Origin: CBDFKK01 sp965248815
GTDB lineage: Bacteria; Pseudomonadota; Alphaproteobacteria; SMXP01
Reading direction: 5' to 3'
Length of the DNA stretch: 64,000 nucleotides
NCBI GenBank assembly: GCA_965248815.1
Contig: CBDFKK010000008.1
Location: 1,736,001 to 1,800,000, forward strand
Made by a program: the position numbers and the translations under genes. Positions 16,733 to 25,398 of this stretch are shown one piece after another. Every line of letters starts with the position of its first letter. Position 1 is the stretch's first letter. The notes under the pieces are model-generated. The model saw only the letters and a program-made list of their open reading frames with translations. It ran no database searches and had not been told where the DNA came from.

Positions 16733-18763
16733 ATGTCCGAAGCACAGTTGAACCCGTCAAGCGACGATTTTGCCGCCCTTCTCGAAGAGTCCATGGGCTC
16801 GTCGGGATCCATCGAAGGGACCGTCATGGAAGGCAAAATCATTTCCATAGAGAATGATTTTGCCGTTGTTGATGTGGGCCTTAAAACGGAAGGCCGCGTT
16901 GCCCTCAAAGAATTTTCAATGCCGGGTCAAGATGCCGCCGTCAAAGTCGGCGATACGGTCGAAGTCTATCTCGAGCGGGTTGAGAATGCGTTGGGTGAAG
17001 CTGTTCTTTCGCGAGAGAAAGCGCGCCGCGAGGAAAGTTGGACCAGGCTAGAAAAAAGCTTCGAGGCGAATGATCGCGTTGAGGGTGTTATTTTCGGCCG
17101 CGTCAAAGGCGGCTTTACCGTTGACCTGGATGGCGCTGTGGCGTTCTTGCCGGGAAGCCAAGTCGACATTCGCCCGGTGCGGGACGTGACCCCGTTGCTC
17201 AATGTTCCGCAACCGTTTCAAATTTTGAAAATGGACAAGCGCCGTGGCAACATTGTCGTCTCACGCCGCGCAGTATTGGAAGAAACCCGTGCCGTACAGC
17301 GCAGCGAGCTGATCAATAAGCTTAAAGAGAGCGACATTATTGACGGCGTGGTCAAGAATATCACCGACTACGGTGCATTTGTCGATTTAGGAGGCGTCGA
17401 TGGCTTACTGCACGTCACCGATATCGCATGGCGACGGGTAAATCACCCGACGGAAGTTTTGACCATTGGCGAGACCATCAAAGTTCAAGTCATCAAAATC
17501 AATCAAGAAACACAGCGCATTAGCCTTGGAATGAAACAGCTCCAGGCCGATCCGTGGGAAGGCGTCGCGGCAAAGTATCCGACGGACGCCAAGTTTACGG
17601 GACGAATTACCAACATCACCGACTACGGCGCGTTCGTTGAATTGGAAGCCGGCGTCGAAGGACTGGTCCACGTATCGGAAATGAGCTGGGTTAAGAAAAA
17701 TGTTCACCCCGGAAAAATCGTGTCGACTTCCCAGGAGGTGGAGGTGATGGTTCTCGAGGTCGACCCTGCCAAGCGAAGGATTTCGCTAGGCTTGAAACAA
17801 TGCCTAGACAACCCCTGGGAGTCCTTCGGAGAGAGATATCCTCAGGGTACGGAAGTTGAGGGCGAAATTAAAAACGTTACCGAGTTCGGTCTGTTTGTCG
17901 GCCTGGATGGCGACGTCGATGGCATGATTCACATGTCCGATTTGGACTGGAACCGGACAGGCGAAGAAGCGATCAAGGACTATCAAAAAGGCCAGATCGT
18001 CAAAGCCACGGTTCTGGACATCGATCCGGAAAAAGAACGGATCAGCCTTGGCGTGAAGCAGCTATCGGGCGACCCGATGGAAACGATGGGCGAAATTCGA
18101 AAAGGCACAGTCGTCACCTGTACGGTCGCGGAAATCCAATCGAACGGCATCGAAGTCACAGTCGGCGAAGGCATGAAGTCCTTTATCCGCAAGAGCGATC
18201 TTTCCCGCGACCGGTCGGAGCAAAGACCGGACCGCTTTGCCGTGGGTGACAAAGTCGATGCGCGCGTAACGAATATCGACAAAGCCAATCGACGCATATC
18301 GCTGTCGATCAAGGCGCGCGAAGTCGCTGAAGAAAAAGAAGCCGTCGCGCAGTACGGCTCATCTGATTCCGGGGCAACTCTGGGCGACATTCTTGGCACC
18401 GCTTTGAATAAGGTCAAAGACGATTCCGAAGGGGAAGAAGCGGCACCGGATGAAGGCGAGGCGGGTATAGAAGCTGCCGAGGCGACCCCGGAAGCCGAGC
18501 CGGAGGCTGAGCCGGAAGCCCAGCCAGAGGTAGAAGCTAGCGAACCCGAAACTCCCGCCGATGAGGCCGCAGCAGAACCGGCTGAAGCCGAAGAAGCAGC
18601 TGCCGAGACGGCCGAAGCTTCGAGTGAGGACGGCGACAATCCAGTAGCGGCGGACGCCGATGCCGAGCCAACTGAGGAAAAGCCGAAGAAAAAGCGCACA
18701 ACGCGCAAGAAGACCACGAAGAAAGCCGCCAAAAAGACCACTAAGGCCAAAAAAGACGGCTAG
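16733..18763 (+). CDS. rpsA: 30S ribosomal protein S1 with long acidic/basic tail
   Basis: S1 binds mRNA and brings it to the 30S subunit. Six S1 OB-fold repeats occupy about residues 25-550; clear copies include NITDYGAFVDLGGVDGLLHVTDIAW, NITDYGAFVELEAGVEGLVHVSEMSW and NVTEFGLFVGLDGDVDGMIHMSDLDW. An unusual tail follows: residues of about 560-648 are almost only E, A, P and D, and the last 27 are Lys/Thr/Arg-rich (KKKRTTRKKTTKKAAKK), resembling histone H1-like tails. At 676 residues it is about 100 longer than usual S1. The start has AAGGAG 5 nt upstream. Confidence 0.97.
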   Translation: MSEAQLNPSSDDFAALLEESMGSSGSIEGTVMEGKIISIENDFAVVDVGLKTEGRVALKEFSMPGQDAAVKVGDTVEVYLERVENALGEAVLSREKARREESWTRLEKSFEANDRVEGVIFGRVKGGFTVDLDGAVAFLPGSQVDIRPVRDVTPLLNVPQPFQILKMDKRRGNIVVSRRAVLEETRAVQRSELINKLKESDIIDGVVKNITDYGAFVDLGGVDGLLHVTDIAWRRVNHPTEVLTIGETIKVQVIKINQETQRISLGMKQLQADPWEGVAAKYPTDAKFTGRITNITDYGAFVELEAGVEGLVHVSEMSWVKKNVHPGKIVSTSQEVEVMVLEVDPAKRRISLGLKQCLDNPWESFGERYPQGTEVEGEIKNVTEFGLFVGLDGDVDGMIHMSDLDWNRTGEEAIKDYQKGQIVKATVLDIDPEKERISLGVKQLSGDPMETMGEIRKGTVVTCTVAEIQSNGIEVTVGEGMKSFIRKSDLSRDRSEQRPDRFAVGDKVDARVTNIDKANRRISLSIKAREVAEEKEAVAQYGSSDSGATLGDILGTALNKVKDDSEGEEAAPDEGEAGIEAAEATPEAEPEAEPEAQPEVEASEPETPADEAAAEPAEAEEAAAETAEASSEDGDNPVAADADAEPTEEKPKKKRTTRKKTTKKAAKKTTKAKKDG

Positions 18764-18987
18764 GCAGAAAACTGACCGGACAGCGCCTCAATTCCACCGA
18801 CACTTGGTCGGCGGCGACAGTGCGTGGCGGACTTGGCTAGGTATGAGCCTTGACGCTAACTCTTTGGTTTGGCACCCTTTTGGGCGACGACGAAGGCCCG
18901 AAAGATCGATCTTGCGGGCCGTACTATTGACGGGGTCACCGGACACGATGTCCTTCAGCACGATGACCCTCAACCGGTGAGCGAGCC

Positions 18988-19275
18988 ATGATCAAATCCG
19001 AACTGGTAACTCAAATTGCACAAGCCAACCCACACCTCTATCAGCGGGATGTCGAACGCATCGTGAATACGGTATTCGATGAAATTTCCTCGGCCCTTGC
19101 GCGGGGAGACCGGGTGGAACTGCGCGGCTTTGGAGCCTTCTCGGTCAAAGAGCGGCCGGCACGGACAGGTCGCAATCCGAGAACCGGCGAGCCCGTTCAT
19201 GTCAAAGCTAAACGCGTTCCATTTTTCAAGACGGGCAAGGAAATGCGCGAACGGCTGAACAGCGGGTCCCGTTAA
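18988..19275 (+). CDS. ihfB: Integration host factor beta subunit
   Basis: A 95-residue DNA-bending protein of the HU/IHF family, which pairs with IHF alpha. It has the N-terminal MIKSELVTQIAQANPHLYQRDVERIV, the GDRVELRGFGAFSVKERPARTGRNPRTGEPV beta-arm with the intercalating proline region, and the C-terminal VPFFKTGKEMRERL. The position after rpsA is the usual place of ihfB, which supports this over hupB. The 224-bp gap upstream should hold its own promoter. Confidence 0.95.
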   Translation: MIKSELVTQIAQANPHLYQRDVERIVNTVFDEISSALARGDRVELRGFGAFSVKERPARTGRNPRTGEPVHVKAKRVPFFKTGKEMRERLNSGSR

Positions 19276-19301
19276 GTTAAAGCGGGGTTTGGGTCTTTAA
19301 G

Positions 19302-19625
19302 TTGAAGAGATTGGTCAAGTGGTTGTTTCTGATACCCGTCGCGCTGCTGGTATCGGTTTTTGCCATTTCAAATCGCCAAAGTGTTCCCCTCGGCTTCAGT
19401 CTTTTCCCTTCCGGCGAACCTCTATTGTCGCTGGAGATGCCGGTATATCTGGTTGCCCTCGTATCAATTTTTTTCGGAATCTTAATTGGCGGACTTAGCG
19501 CGTGGATTGCCGGCGGTGAAGTTCGTAGCCAAGCACGGCGACTTAGACGCAAGACCCGCGTCCTTGAACGTGACCTGGAAGCCGCTACGGCCGAAGACAC
19601 CGGCACGCAGTTGCCTTCGACTTGA
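19302..19625 (+). CDS. lapA: LapA-domain membrane protein (DUF1049)
   Basis: A 107-residue inner-membrane protein with two transmembrane segments (WLFLIPVALLVSVFAISN and VYLVALVSIFFGILIGGLSAWI) around a short loop containing the family motif SVPLGFSLFP. A charged cytoplasmic coil follows (RSQARRLRRKTRVLERDLEAA). In E. coli LapA works with LapB in LPS-assembly control, but alphaproteobacterial homologues are defined only by domain. The start is a TTG (19302). It sits 26 bp after ihfB. Confidence 0.85.
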   Translation: MKRLVKWLFLIPVALLVSVFAISNRQSVPLGFSLFPSGEPLLSLEMPVYLVALVSIFFGILIGGLSAWIAGGEVRSQARRLRRKTRVLERDLEAATAEDTGTQLPST

Positions 19626-19785
19626 TCGCCTTGTGCACCTCGCGATTCACGATTAGGAAACTTGTTCAGTCAAATAAGGTGAACGCCGGTGTGGATTGTG
19701 CCGCACCTACAACCCATATTCTGCTAAAGGGCGACGCGCGCGAAGTTTATTATCGAAGGCAGAACTCGACAGGCTCTACTTAAGA

Positions 19786-20433
19786 ATGAATGTCAAAGCC
19801 AAAATCTGCGGACTCTCTACGCCGAAGGACGTTGCTGCCGCGACGTCGAACGGCGCATCGTTTCTTGGCTTCAACTTTTACGACAAGTCGCCACGTTATG
19901 TTTCGCTAGAACAAATTGAAGAGCTCAGTGAAGACGTACCCTCCGAGGTAAACCGAGTCGTACTTTGTGTCGATGCGAACGATCAAACCCTTGATGAAAT
20001 TGTAAAGAACTGCGATCCGCACTACGTGCAACTTCACGGCGCCGAGTCGCAAAAGCGCGTACGTCAGATTCGCGACCGGTTGAAACGACCCCTAATCAAA
20101 GCTGTTCAAATATCAACTGCGCAAGATGTCGAGCAGGCGCACCAATTCGAATCTGATGTTGATATTTTGTTGTTTGACGCCAAACCTCCGCTATCTGATA
20201 AAAAGGCACTACCGGGCGGCAACGCTAAAACATTTGATTGGGCTCTTTTGGCGGGCCATACCTGGGAGTGCCCCTGGATGCTGTCCGGCGGCTTGACCAA
20301 AGAGAATGTTAAGGCGGCCGTCCAAACAACGGGGGCCCGCATAGTTGACGTCTCCTCAGGCATCGAATCCAGCCGCGGCGTTAAAGACTCAAAACTAATT
20401 GAGGAATTTCTTGAAACGGTCGGCAGACTTTGA
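19786..20433 (+). CDS. trpF: Phosphoribosylanthranilate isomerase
   Basis: Catalyses the Amadori rearrangement of N-(5-phosphoribosyl)anthranilate in tryptophan synthesis. The 215-residue TIM barrel has the catalytic Cys in KAKICGLS at the N-terminus, the catalytic Asp in VVLCVDAND, VQLHGAES, LLFDA and a phosphate-binding end (SGGLTKENV, VDVSSGIESSRGVKD). The ATG at 19786 gives the standard MNVKAKICG start; an in-frame extension upstream to 19696 is not supported. It heads the trpF-trpB-trpA-accD-folC group. Confidence 0.96.
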   Translation: MNVKAKICGLSTPKDVAAATSNGASFLGFNFYDKSPRYVSLEQIEELSEDVPSEVNRVVLCVDANDQTLDEIVKNCDPHYVQLHGAESQKRVRQIRDRLKRPLIKAVQISTAQDVEQAHQFESDVDILLFDAKPPLSDKKALPGGNAKTFDWALLAGHTWECPWMLSGGLTKENVKAAVQTTGARIVDVSSGIESSRGVKDSKLIEEFLETVGRL

Positions 20434-20478
20434 AATGTTGATCGCACAAAAACCAAATGGCGTTCAACGCATTAACCA

Positions 20479-21687
20479 ATGAGCAATACAAACTCATATA
20501 AGCAAGGTCCCGACCAGGACGGTCATTTCGGGATTTTCGGCGGCCGTTTTGTCGCCGAAACGTTGATGCCTTTGATTCTGGATCTGGAGTCTCATTATAC
20601 GGCTGCGCGAACCGATCCTGCCTTCCAGAATGAATTCGAGTCTTACCTTGAACATTATGTCGGGCGCCCTAGCCCGCTTTATTTTGCGGAGCGGCTAACC
20701 GAGCATTTAGGTGGCGCCAAAATTTACTTTAAGCGCGACGAACTCAATCATACCGGCGCGCACAAGATCAACAATTGCATCGGTCAGATCTTGCTTGCCA
20801 TGCGTATGGGCAAACAACGCATCATTGCAGAAACGGGCGCCGGTCAACACGGCGTCGCGACGGCAACAGTCGCAGCCCGCTTTGGTTTGCCCTGTGTTGT
20901 CTACATGGGCGAAACCGACATCGAACGTCAAAAGCCCAATGTGTTTCGGATGAAATTGTTGGGCGCGGAAATTATGCCGGTGAAGTCTGGCACGCGAACG
21001 CTGAAAGACGCCATGAACGAAGCGTTGCGCGATTGGGTAAGCAACGTCGAATCCACATTCTACATCATTGGCACCGTCGCCGGCCCCCATCCTTATCCGG
21101 CTATGGTGCGCGACTTTCAATCTGTCATTGGCCAGGAAGCAAAGGCGCAAATGTTAGAACGCGAGGGCCGCTTGCCGGACTCGCTCGTTGCTTGCATTGG
21201 CGGCGGGTCGAACGCCATGGGTCTGTTCTATCCATTTCTCGATGACGATGTTGCTATCGTCGGCGTGGAGGCAGCCGGCAAGGGCGTAGACACCGGGCAG
21301 CATGCGGCCTCGCTTACCGGCGGATCGCCCGGTGTTCTTCATGGCAATCGAACCTACTTGCTTCAAGACGAAGACGGTCAGATCATCGATGCCCACTCGA
21401 TTTCTGCGGGTCTCGACTATCCGGGAATCGGACCAGAACATGCCTGGCTTAAAGAATCAGGACGTGTCGACTATGTCTCGGCGACCGACGACGAGGCCCT
21501 CGAAGCGTTTCAACTGTGCACAAAATTGGAAGGTATTATTCCCGCACTCGAACCGAGCCACGCTTTGGCCGAAGTCATGAAGCGTGCGCCAGGCTTGCCC
21601 AAAGATCATCTCATGATCATTAATTTGTGCGGCCGCGGCGACAAAGATATTTTTTCGGTCGCCGATGCGCTTGGAGTCACTTTATGA
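20479..21687 (+). CDS. trpB: Tryptophan synthase beta chain
   Basis: Condenses indole with serine using PLP. The PLP lysine is Lys96 in ELNHTGAHKINNCIGQ, the phosphate-binding loop is CIGGGSNAMG, and GRFVAETLM, AETGAGQHGVATA and LCGRGDKD are intact. At 402 residues it has the normal family length. Its stop overlaps the trpA start by 4 nt, as expected for subunits of one complex. Confidence 0.98.
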   Translation: MSNTNSYKQGPDQDGHFGIFGGRFVAETLMPLILDLESHYTAARTDPAFQNEFESYLEHYVGRPSPLYFAERLTEHLGGAKIYFKRDELNHTGAHKINNCIGQILLAMRMGKQRIIAETGAGQHGVATATVAARFGLPCVVYMGETDIERQKPNVFRMKLLGAEIMPVKSGTRTLKDAMNEALRDWVSNVESTFYIIGTVAGPHPYPAMVRDFQSVIGQEAKAQMLEREGRLPDSLVACIGGGSNAMGLFYPFLDDDVAIVGVEAAGKGVDTGQHAASLTGGSPGVLHGNRTYLLQDEDGQIIDAHSISAGLDYPGIGPEHAWLKESGRVDYVSATDDEALEAFQLCTKLEGIIPALEPSHALAEVMKRAPGLPKDHLMIINLCGRGDKDIFSVADALGVTL

Positions 21688-22517
21688 GTGGGAGCACACG
21701 GATTGATCGGTGCTTCGCTCGACTCAAGAGTGAGGAGCGCGCCGGTTTAGTTACTTTCGTAACCGCCGGCGACCCTAATGCTGCCGTCTCATTGGAATTG
21801 GTCCGACGGCTGCCTGCAGCAGGTGCGGACCTGATTGAGCTCGGCATGCCGTTTACCGATCCTATGGCGGACGGGCCTTCGATTCAGGCGTCCAGTATGC
21901 GCGCGCTGAAAGCCGGCGCTTCAATGGTCAAAACGCTCAAGCTCGTTGAGGCGTTTCGCGAAGATGACGACGCGACGCCCATCGTGTGCATGGGCTATTA
22001 CAATCCGATCTATGTGTATGGTGTCGATAAATTTTTGATCGACGCAGTGGCCGCAGGCATCGACGGATTGATCGTCGTTGATTTGCCTCCGGAAGAGGAT
22101 GACGAATTGTGCATCCCCGCGCTCAAAGCCGGGCTCAATTTTATTCGCTTAGCAACACCAACAACCGACGACCACCGTCTGAAAACGGTGCTGAGCAACA
22201 CCAGCGGTTTTGTCTACTACGTGTCGATCACAGGAGTTACCGGAACGCGGGAGGTCAACGCTGACCACGTCGCTCCGGAAGTTCATCGCATCAAGCAGCA
22301 CACAGAGCTGCCGATTGCGGTCGGATTCGGTATTAAGACCCCTCAGCATGCCGGCGCAATTGCGCGCGTCGCAGACGCGGCTGTGGTAGGATCTGCCATT
22401 GTCGACCGCATCGCTGCAGGCCTAGACGCAAACGGCGAGCCCAAAGCCGAAGTGATCGACGATGTCTTGCGCTATGTGGCGAGTTTATCTAAGGGAGTTG
22501 CCGAGGGGCGCCGCTAG
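21684..22517 (+). CDS. trpA: Tryptophan synthase alpha chain
   Basis: Cleaves indole-3-glycerol phosphate and channels indole to TrpB. The 277-residue TIM barrel shows the catalytic Glu in LIELGMPFTDPMADGPSIQ and the catalytic Asp in VVDLPPEED, then YYVSITGVTGTR, VGFGIKTPQHA and the phosphate site VGSAIV. I start it at the ATG at 21684 (MSGSTRIDRCF), which overlaps the trpB stop; a longer in-frame reading inside trpB is not credible. Confidence 0.97.
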   Translation: MSGSTRIDRCFARLKSEERAGLVTFVTAGDPNAAVSLELVRRLPAAGADLIELGMPFTDPMADGPSIQASSMRALKAGASMVKTLKLVEAFREDDDATPIVCMGYYNPIYVYGVDKFLIDAVAAGIDGLIVVDLPPEEDDELCIPALKAGLNFIRLATPTTDDHRLKTVLSNTSGFVYYVSITGVTGTREVNADHVAPEVHRIKQHTELPIAVGFGIKTPQHAGAIARVADAAVVGSAIVDRIAAGLDANGEPKAEVIDDVLRYVASLSKGVAEGRR

Positions 22518-22544
22518 GCGAGCCGGCATTGGAGAGCTAACCTC

Positions 22545-23579
22545 ATGAACTGGTTGTCAAATTTTGCTCGGCCCAAGCTCAAGGCCCTGTTCAGCCGGCG
22601 CGAGTCACCGGAAAACCTTTGGGTGAAATGCGGCAATTGCGGCGACATGATCTTCCAAAATGACCTTGTCAGCGCTCAGCATGTTTGCCCTAGCTGCAAT
22701 TTCCATATGAAGGTCGGGCCCAACGATCGGTTGGCCTCGCTATTTGACGACGGCAAATTCGACCTTATGGAGCTCCCTGAAGTACCCGCAGATCCCCTCA
22801 AGTTTCGTGACGAAAAGAAGTACACCAATCGCATCAAAGAGGCGCGCAGTAAGACCGGCCAAACCGACGCCATGGTTGCGGCTTCAGGTACGCTGGACGG
22901 GATACCGGTCGTCATAGGTGTACAAAATTTCGCCTTCATGGGCGGCTCGCTCGGCATGGCAGCTGGTGAAGCCATTATCAAGGCAGCTGAAGTCGCGCTT
23001 GAGAACAAGTCACCCCTCCTTCTGTTCACCGCGGCAGGCGGCGCACGCATGCAGGAAGGCATCATGTCACTGATGCAGATGCCCCGTACGACAATCGCGA
23101 TACAGATGTTGAAGGACGCGCATTTGCCCTACATCGTTGTTCTCACCGATCCGACGACGGGCGGCGTGACCGCCTCCTATGCCATGCTGGGCGATGTACA
23201 AATATCCGAGCCAGGCGCGCTTATTGGATTTGCAGGCCCCCGTGTGATTGAGCAGACGATCCGCGAAAAACTGCCCGAGGGCTTTCAACGCGCGGAATAT
23301 CTTTTCGATCACGGCATGCTGGATATGGTTGTGCATCGTCACGAGTTACGCGCCAAATTATCCAGCCTCATCAGCTTACTGATGAACAAGAACACCAAAG
23401 ATCTCAGAGAATCGCGCAATATCGCAGGCGCCGAAAAATCGAGGGATGAGACTGGAGACCAATCGGATCAGAGCGTCGAGATTATCGATCCCGGCGATCC
23501 GGCCGACTCTCGGGAATCTGCGGCCAAAGATATTAGCGAAGCTGAGCGGCGCATCCGCCTCGCTGGCCAGACCCCATAA
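22545..23579 (+). CDS. accD: Acetyl-CoA carboxylase carboxyltransferase beta subunit
   Basis: With AccA it transfers the carboxyl group from biotin to acetyl-CoA in fatty-acid synthesis. The N-terminal zinc ribbon is CGNCGDMIFQ and CPSCN. The crotonase-fold core includes FMGGSLGMAAGEAIIKAAE, FTAAGGARMQEGIMSLMQM, LTDPTTGGVTASYAMLGD and GFAGPRVIEQTIREKLPEGFQ. After about residue 280 there is a polar, mostly acidic tail (ESRNIAGAEKSRDETGDQSD and on) seen in alphaproteobacterial AccD. folC begins 1 bp after its stop. Confidence 0.97.
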   Translation: MNWLSNFARPKLKALFSRRESPENLWVKCGNCGDMIFQNDLVSAQHVCPSCNFHMKVGPNDRLASLFDDGKFDLMELPEVPADPLKFRDEKKYTNRIKEARSKTGQTDAMVAASGTLDGIPVVIGVQNFAFMGGSLGMAAGEAIIKAAEVALENKSPLLLFTAAGGARMQEGIMSLMQMPRTTIAIQMLKDAHLPYIVVLTDPTTGGVTASYAMLGDVQISEPGALIGFAGPRVIEQTIREKLPEGFQRAEYLFDHGMLDMVVHRHELRAKLSSLISLLMNKNTKDLRESRNIAGAEKSRDETGDQSDQSVEIIDPGDPADSRESAAKDISEAERRIRLAGQTP

Positions 23580-23580
23580 A

Positions 23581-24945
23581 ATGTTGACGGCAGCCTCTGA
23601 AGGTTCGAACAGCACAGCCATTCTTGAGCGTTTGCTCAAGCTGCATCCGAAAAAAATCGATCTCGTGCTGGATCGGATCGAACGCTTGCTTGCTGAGCTT
23701 GGCAATCCGCAGGACCAGTTGCCGCCCGTCATTCACGTTGCGGGCACCAATGGCAAAGGATCGGTGACGTCCTTTCTCCGATCAATGTTCACGAAGGCAG
23801 GTTACCGCGTCAACGCATACACCTCTCCTCATCTCGTTCGCTTTCATGAACGCATTTGGCTCGCAGGCGAAGCCGGAGAGGACGGTGCGCCGATTGCGGA
23901 CGACCTACTGGACAAAATTCTCGGCGAGTGCGAAGCCGCAAACGGTGCAGAGCCCATAACGTTTTTTGAAATTACGACAGCGGCAGCCCTTTTAGCCTTT
24001 TCGCGAAATCCGGCAGACATCACAGTTCTCGAAGTCGGACTTGGCGGGACGTACGATGCAACCAACGTTATTGGGCACAAAGCGCTCAGCATCATCACGC
24101 CCATCGACTATGATCATCAGGATTTCTTGGGCACTACTCTGCAATCAATCGCAAAAGAGAAAGCCGGCATTTTGGCGCCGGACGTCCCGGCCGTCGTTGG
24201 TAAGCAAAGCGCGGAAGCACTCAGCGTCATTGAAGAACGTGCAGCGGAAGTCGGCGCACCTTTAATTGTGCAAGATCGCGATTTTACGGCCTATGAAGAA
24301 CATGGTCGTTTGGCATATCAAGACATGAGCGGACTATTGGACTTGCCTTTGCCGCGTCTCAAGGGGCGGCATCAAATTGACAATGCAGCCCTTGCCGTTG
24401 CTACGACACGCACGCTCGACGCGTTAGATGTAACCGCGCGCTCCATTGCACAAGGGCTACGGCACGCTCATTGGCCCGGGCGGCTCCAACAACTCGATCC
24501 CGAATCCTTAGTGGATTTTCGTTGGCTCGGTGAACTTCCTGAAATTTGGTTGGACGGCGGACACAATCCAGCCGCCGCACGCGTGGTCGCACAGGCCATG
24601 GCTGAGCTGGAAGAACGCGTGTCCCGGCCTCTCTATCTCATCGTAGCCATGATGGATAGTAAAGACGCCGAGCAATTCCTGTCTGAATTCCAAACGCTCG
24701 CGCGGCGGGTGATTGTTTTGCCGCTCCCCAATCAAGAAAACGGCATGTCTACCGAAACACTTTTAACGGCCGCAGAAAAAGCCGGCCTGCAAAGTGAAAA
24801 AGCGGAAGATCTCTCTTCCGCTTTTAATGCGATTTTGCTGAACACGGAGTCCGTCGATGGTGAAGGCGAGTCACCGCGCATTCTCATTTGCGGCTCTTTG
24901 TATCTCGCTGGACATGTCTTGTCCCGCTGCCGCACCGCTGACTAA
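23581..24945 (+). CDS. folC: Bifunctional folylpolyglutamate / dihydrofolate synthase
   Basis: Adds glutamates to folates and, in many bacteria, makes dihydrofolate. The 454-residue Mur-ligase-like protein has VIHVAGTNGKGSVTSFLRSMF (P-loop), the folate-site segment YTSPHLVRFHERI, LEVGLGGTYDATNVI, ITPIDYDHQDFLG, and a C-terminal domain with WLDGGHNPAAARVVAQAM. I start it at the ATG at 23581, 1 bp after accD, rather than at any in-frame codon inside accD. It is convergent with trxA; the two stop codons overlap by 4 nt. Confidence 0.96.
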   Translation: MLTAASEGSNSTAILERLLKLHPKKIDLVLDRIERLLAELGNPQDQLPPVIHVAGTNGKGSVTSFLRSMFTKAGYRVNAYTSPHLVRFHERIWLAGEAGEDGAPIADDLLDKILGECEAANGAEPITFFEITTAAALLAFSRNPADITVLEVGLGGTYDATNVIGHKALSIITPIDYDHQDFLGTTLQSIAKEKAGILAPDVPAVVGKQSAEALSVIEERAAEVGAPLIVQDRDFTAYEEHGRLAYQDMSGLLDLPLPRLKGRHQIDNAALAVATTRTLDALDVTARSIAQGLRHAHWPGRLQQLDPESLVDFRWLGELPEIWLDGGHNPAAARVVAQAMAELEERVSRPLYLIVAMMDSKDAEQFLSEFQTLARRVIVLPLPNQENGMSTETLLTAAEKAGLQSEKAEDLSSAFNAILLNTESVDGEGESPRILICGSLYLAGHVLSRCRTAD

Positions 24946-25271
24946 GCGTCGGCTGTCGAAGATTCAATCCATTCGGCAATCTTGCCTTTTGGCAAAGCAC
25001 CGACTTTAGTTGCCGCAACTTCACCGTCCTTGAACAGCATGAGCGTCGGGATGCCGCGCACGCCATATTTGTTGGGCGTGTCTGGATTCTCATCGATATT
25101 GATTTTGGCGACCCGTATTTTCTCGCCCATTTCGGTGGCAATCTCTTCAAGGGCGGGGCCGATCTGTTTACAAGGTCCGCACCATTCAGCCCAAAAGTCT
25201 ACAAGCACCGGACCCGATGCTTTTAGGACATCTTGGTCAAATGAGTCATCCGTCACTTTTTCTGTCGCCAT
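24942..25271 (-). CDS. trxA: Thioredoxin
   Basis: A 109-residue cytoplasmic disulfide reductase with the redox motif WCGPC (Cys31, Cys34), DFWAEWCGPCKQIGP, VAKINIDENPDTPNKYGVRGIPTLMLFKDGE with the cis-Pro, and the C-terminal VGALPKGKIAEWIE. It lies 127 bp downstream of addA, the usual alphaproteobacterial neighbour, so it may have its own promoter in that gap. It is convergent with folC. Confidence 0.97.
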   Translation of the reverse strand: MATEKVTDDSFDQDVLKASGPVLVDFWAEWCGPCKQIGPALEEIATEMGEKIRVAKINIDENPDTPNKYGVRGIPTLMLFKDGEVAATKVGALPKGKIAEWIESSTADA

Positions 25272-25398
25272 GTATCTATCCGCCCTTCTTGATCTGGGAA
25301 TGCGGTCTCTTGCGAGTTACCGGTCAGGGATCAATCTCTAACACCCAATCTAGGAACGGCCCTTCAGATCGTCAAGATGTGTCCTCCGGGCCAAAATA

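Noticed and set aside
17983..18750. Long open frame antisense to the S1 gene (255 codons, Ala/Ser-rich)
   Set aside because: It is the mirror of the GAA/GCC-rich low-complexity tail of rpsA, without SD or family resemblance.
18819..18836. Eighteen-nt sequence shared with two mismatches with 3141-3158 (minus), before ihfB and gltD
   Set aside because: Too short and only two copies; the flanks differ, so chance similarity is likely.
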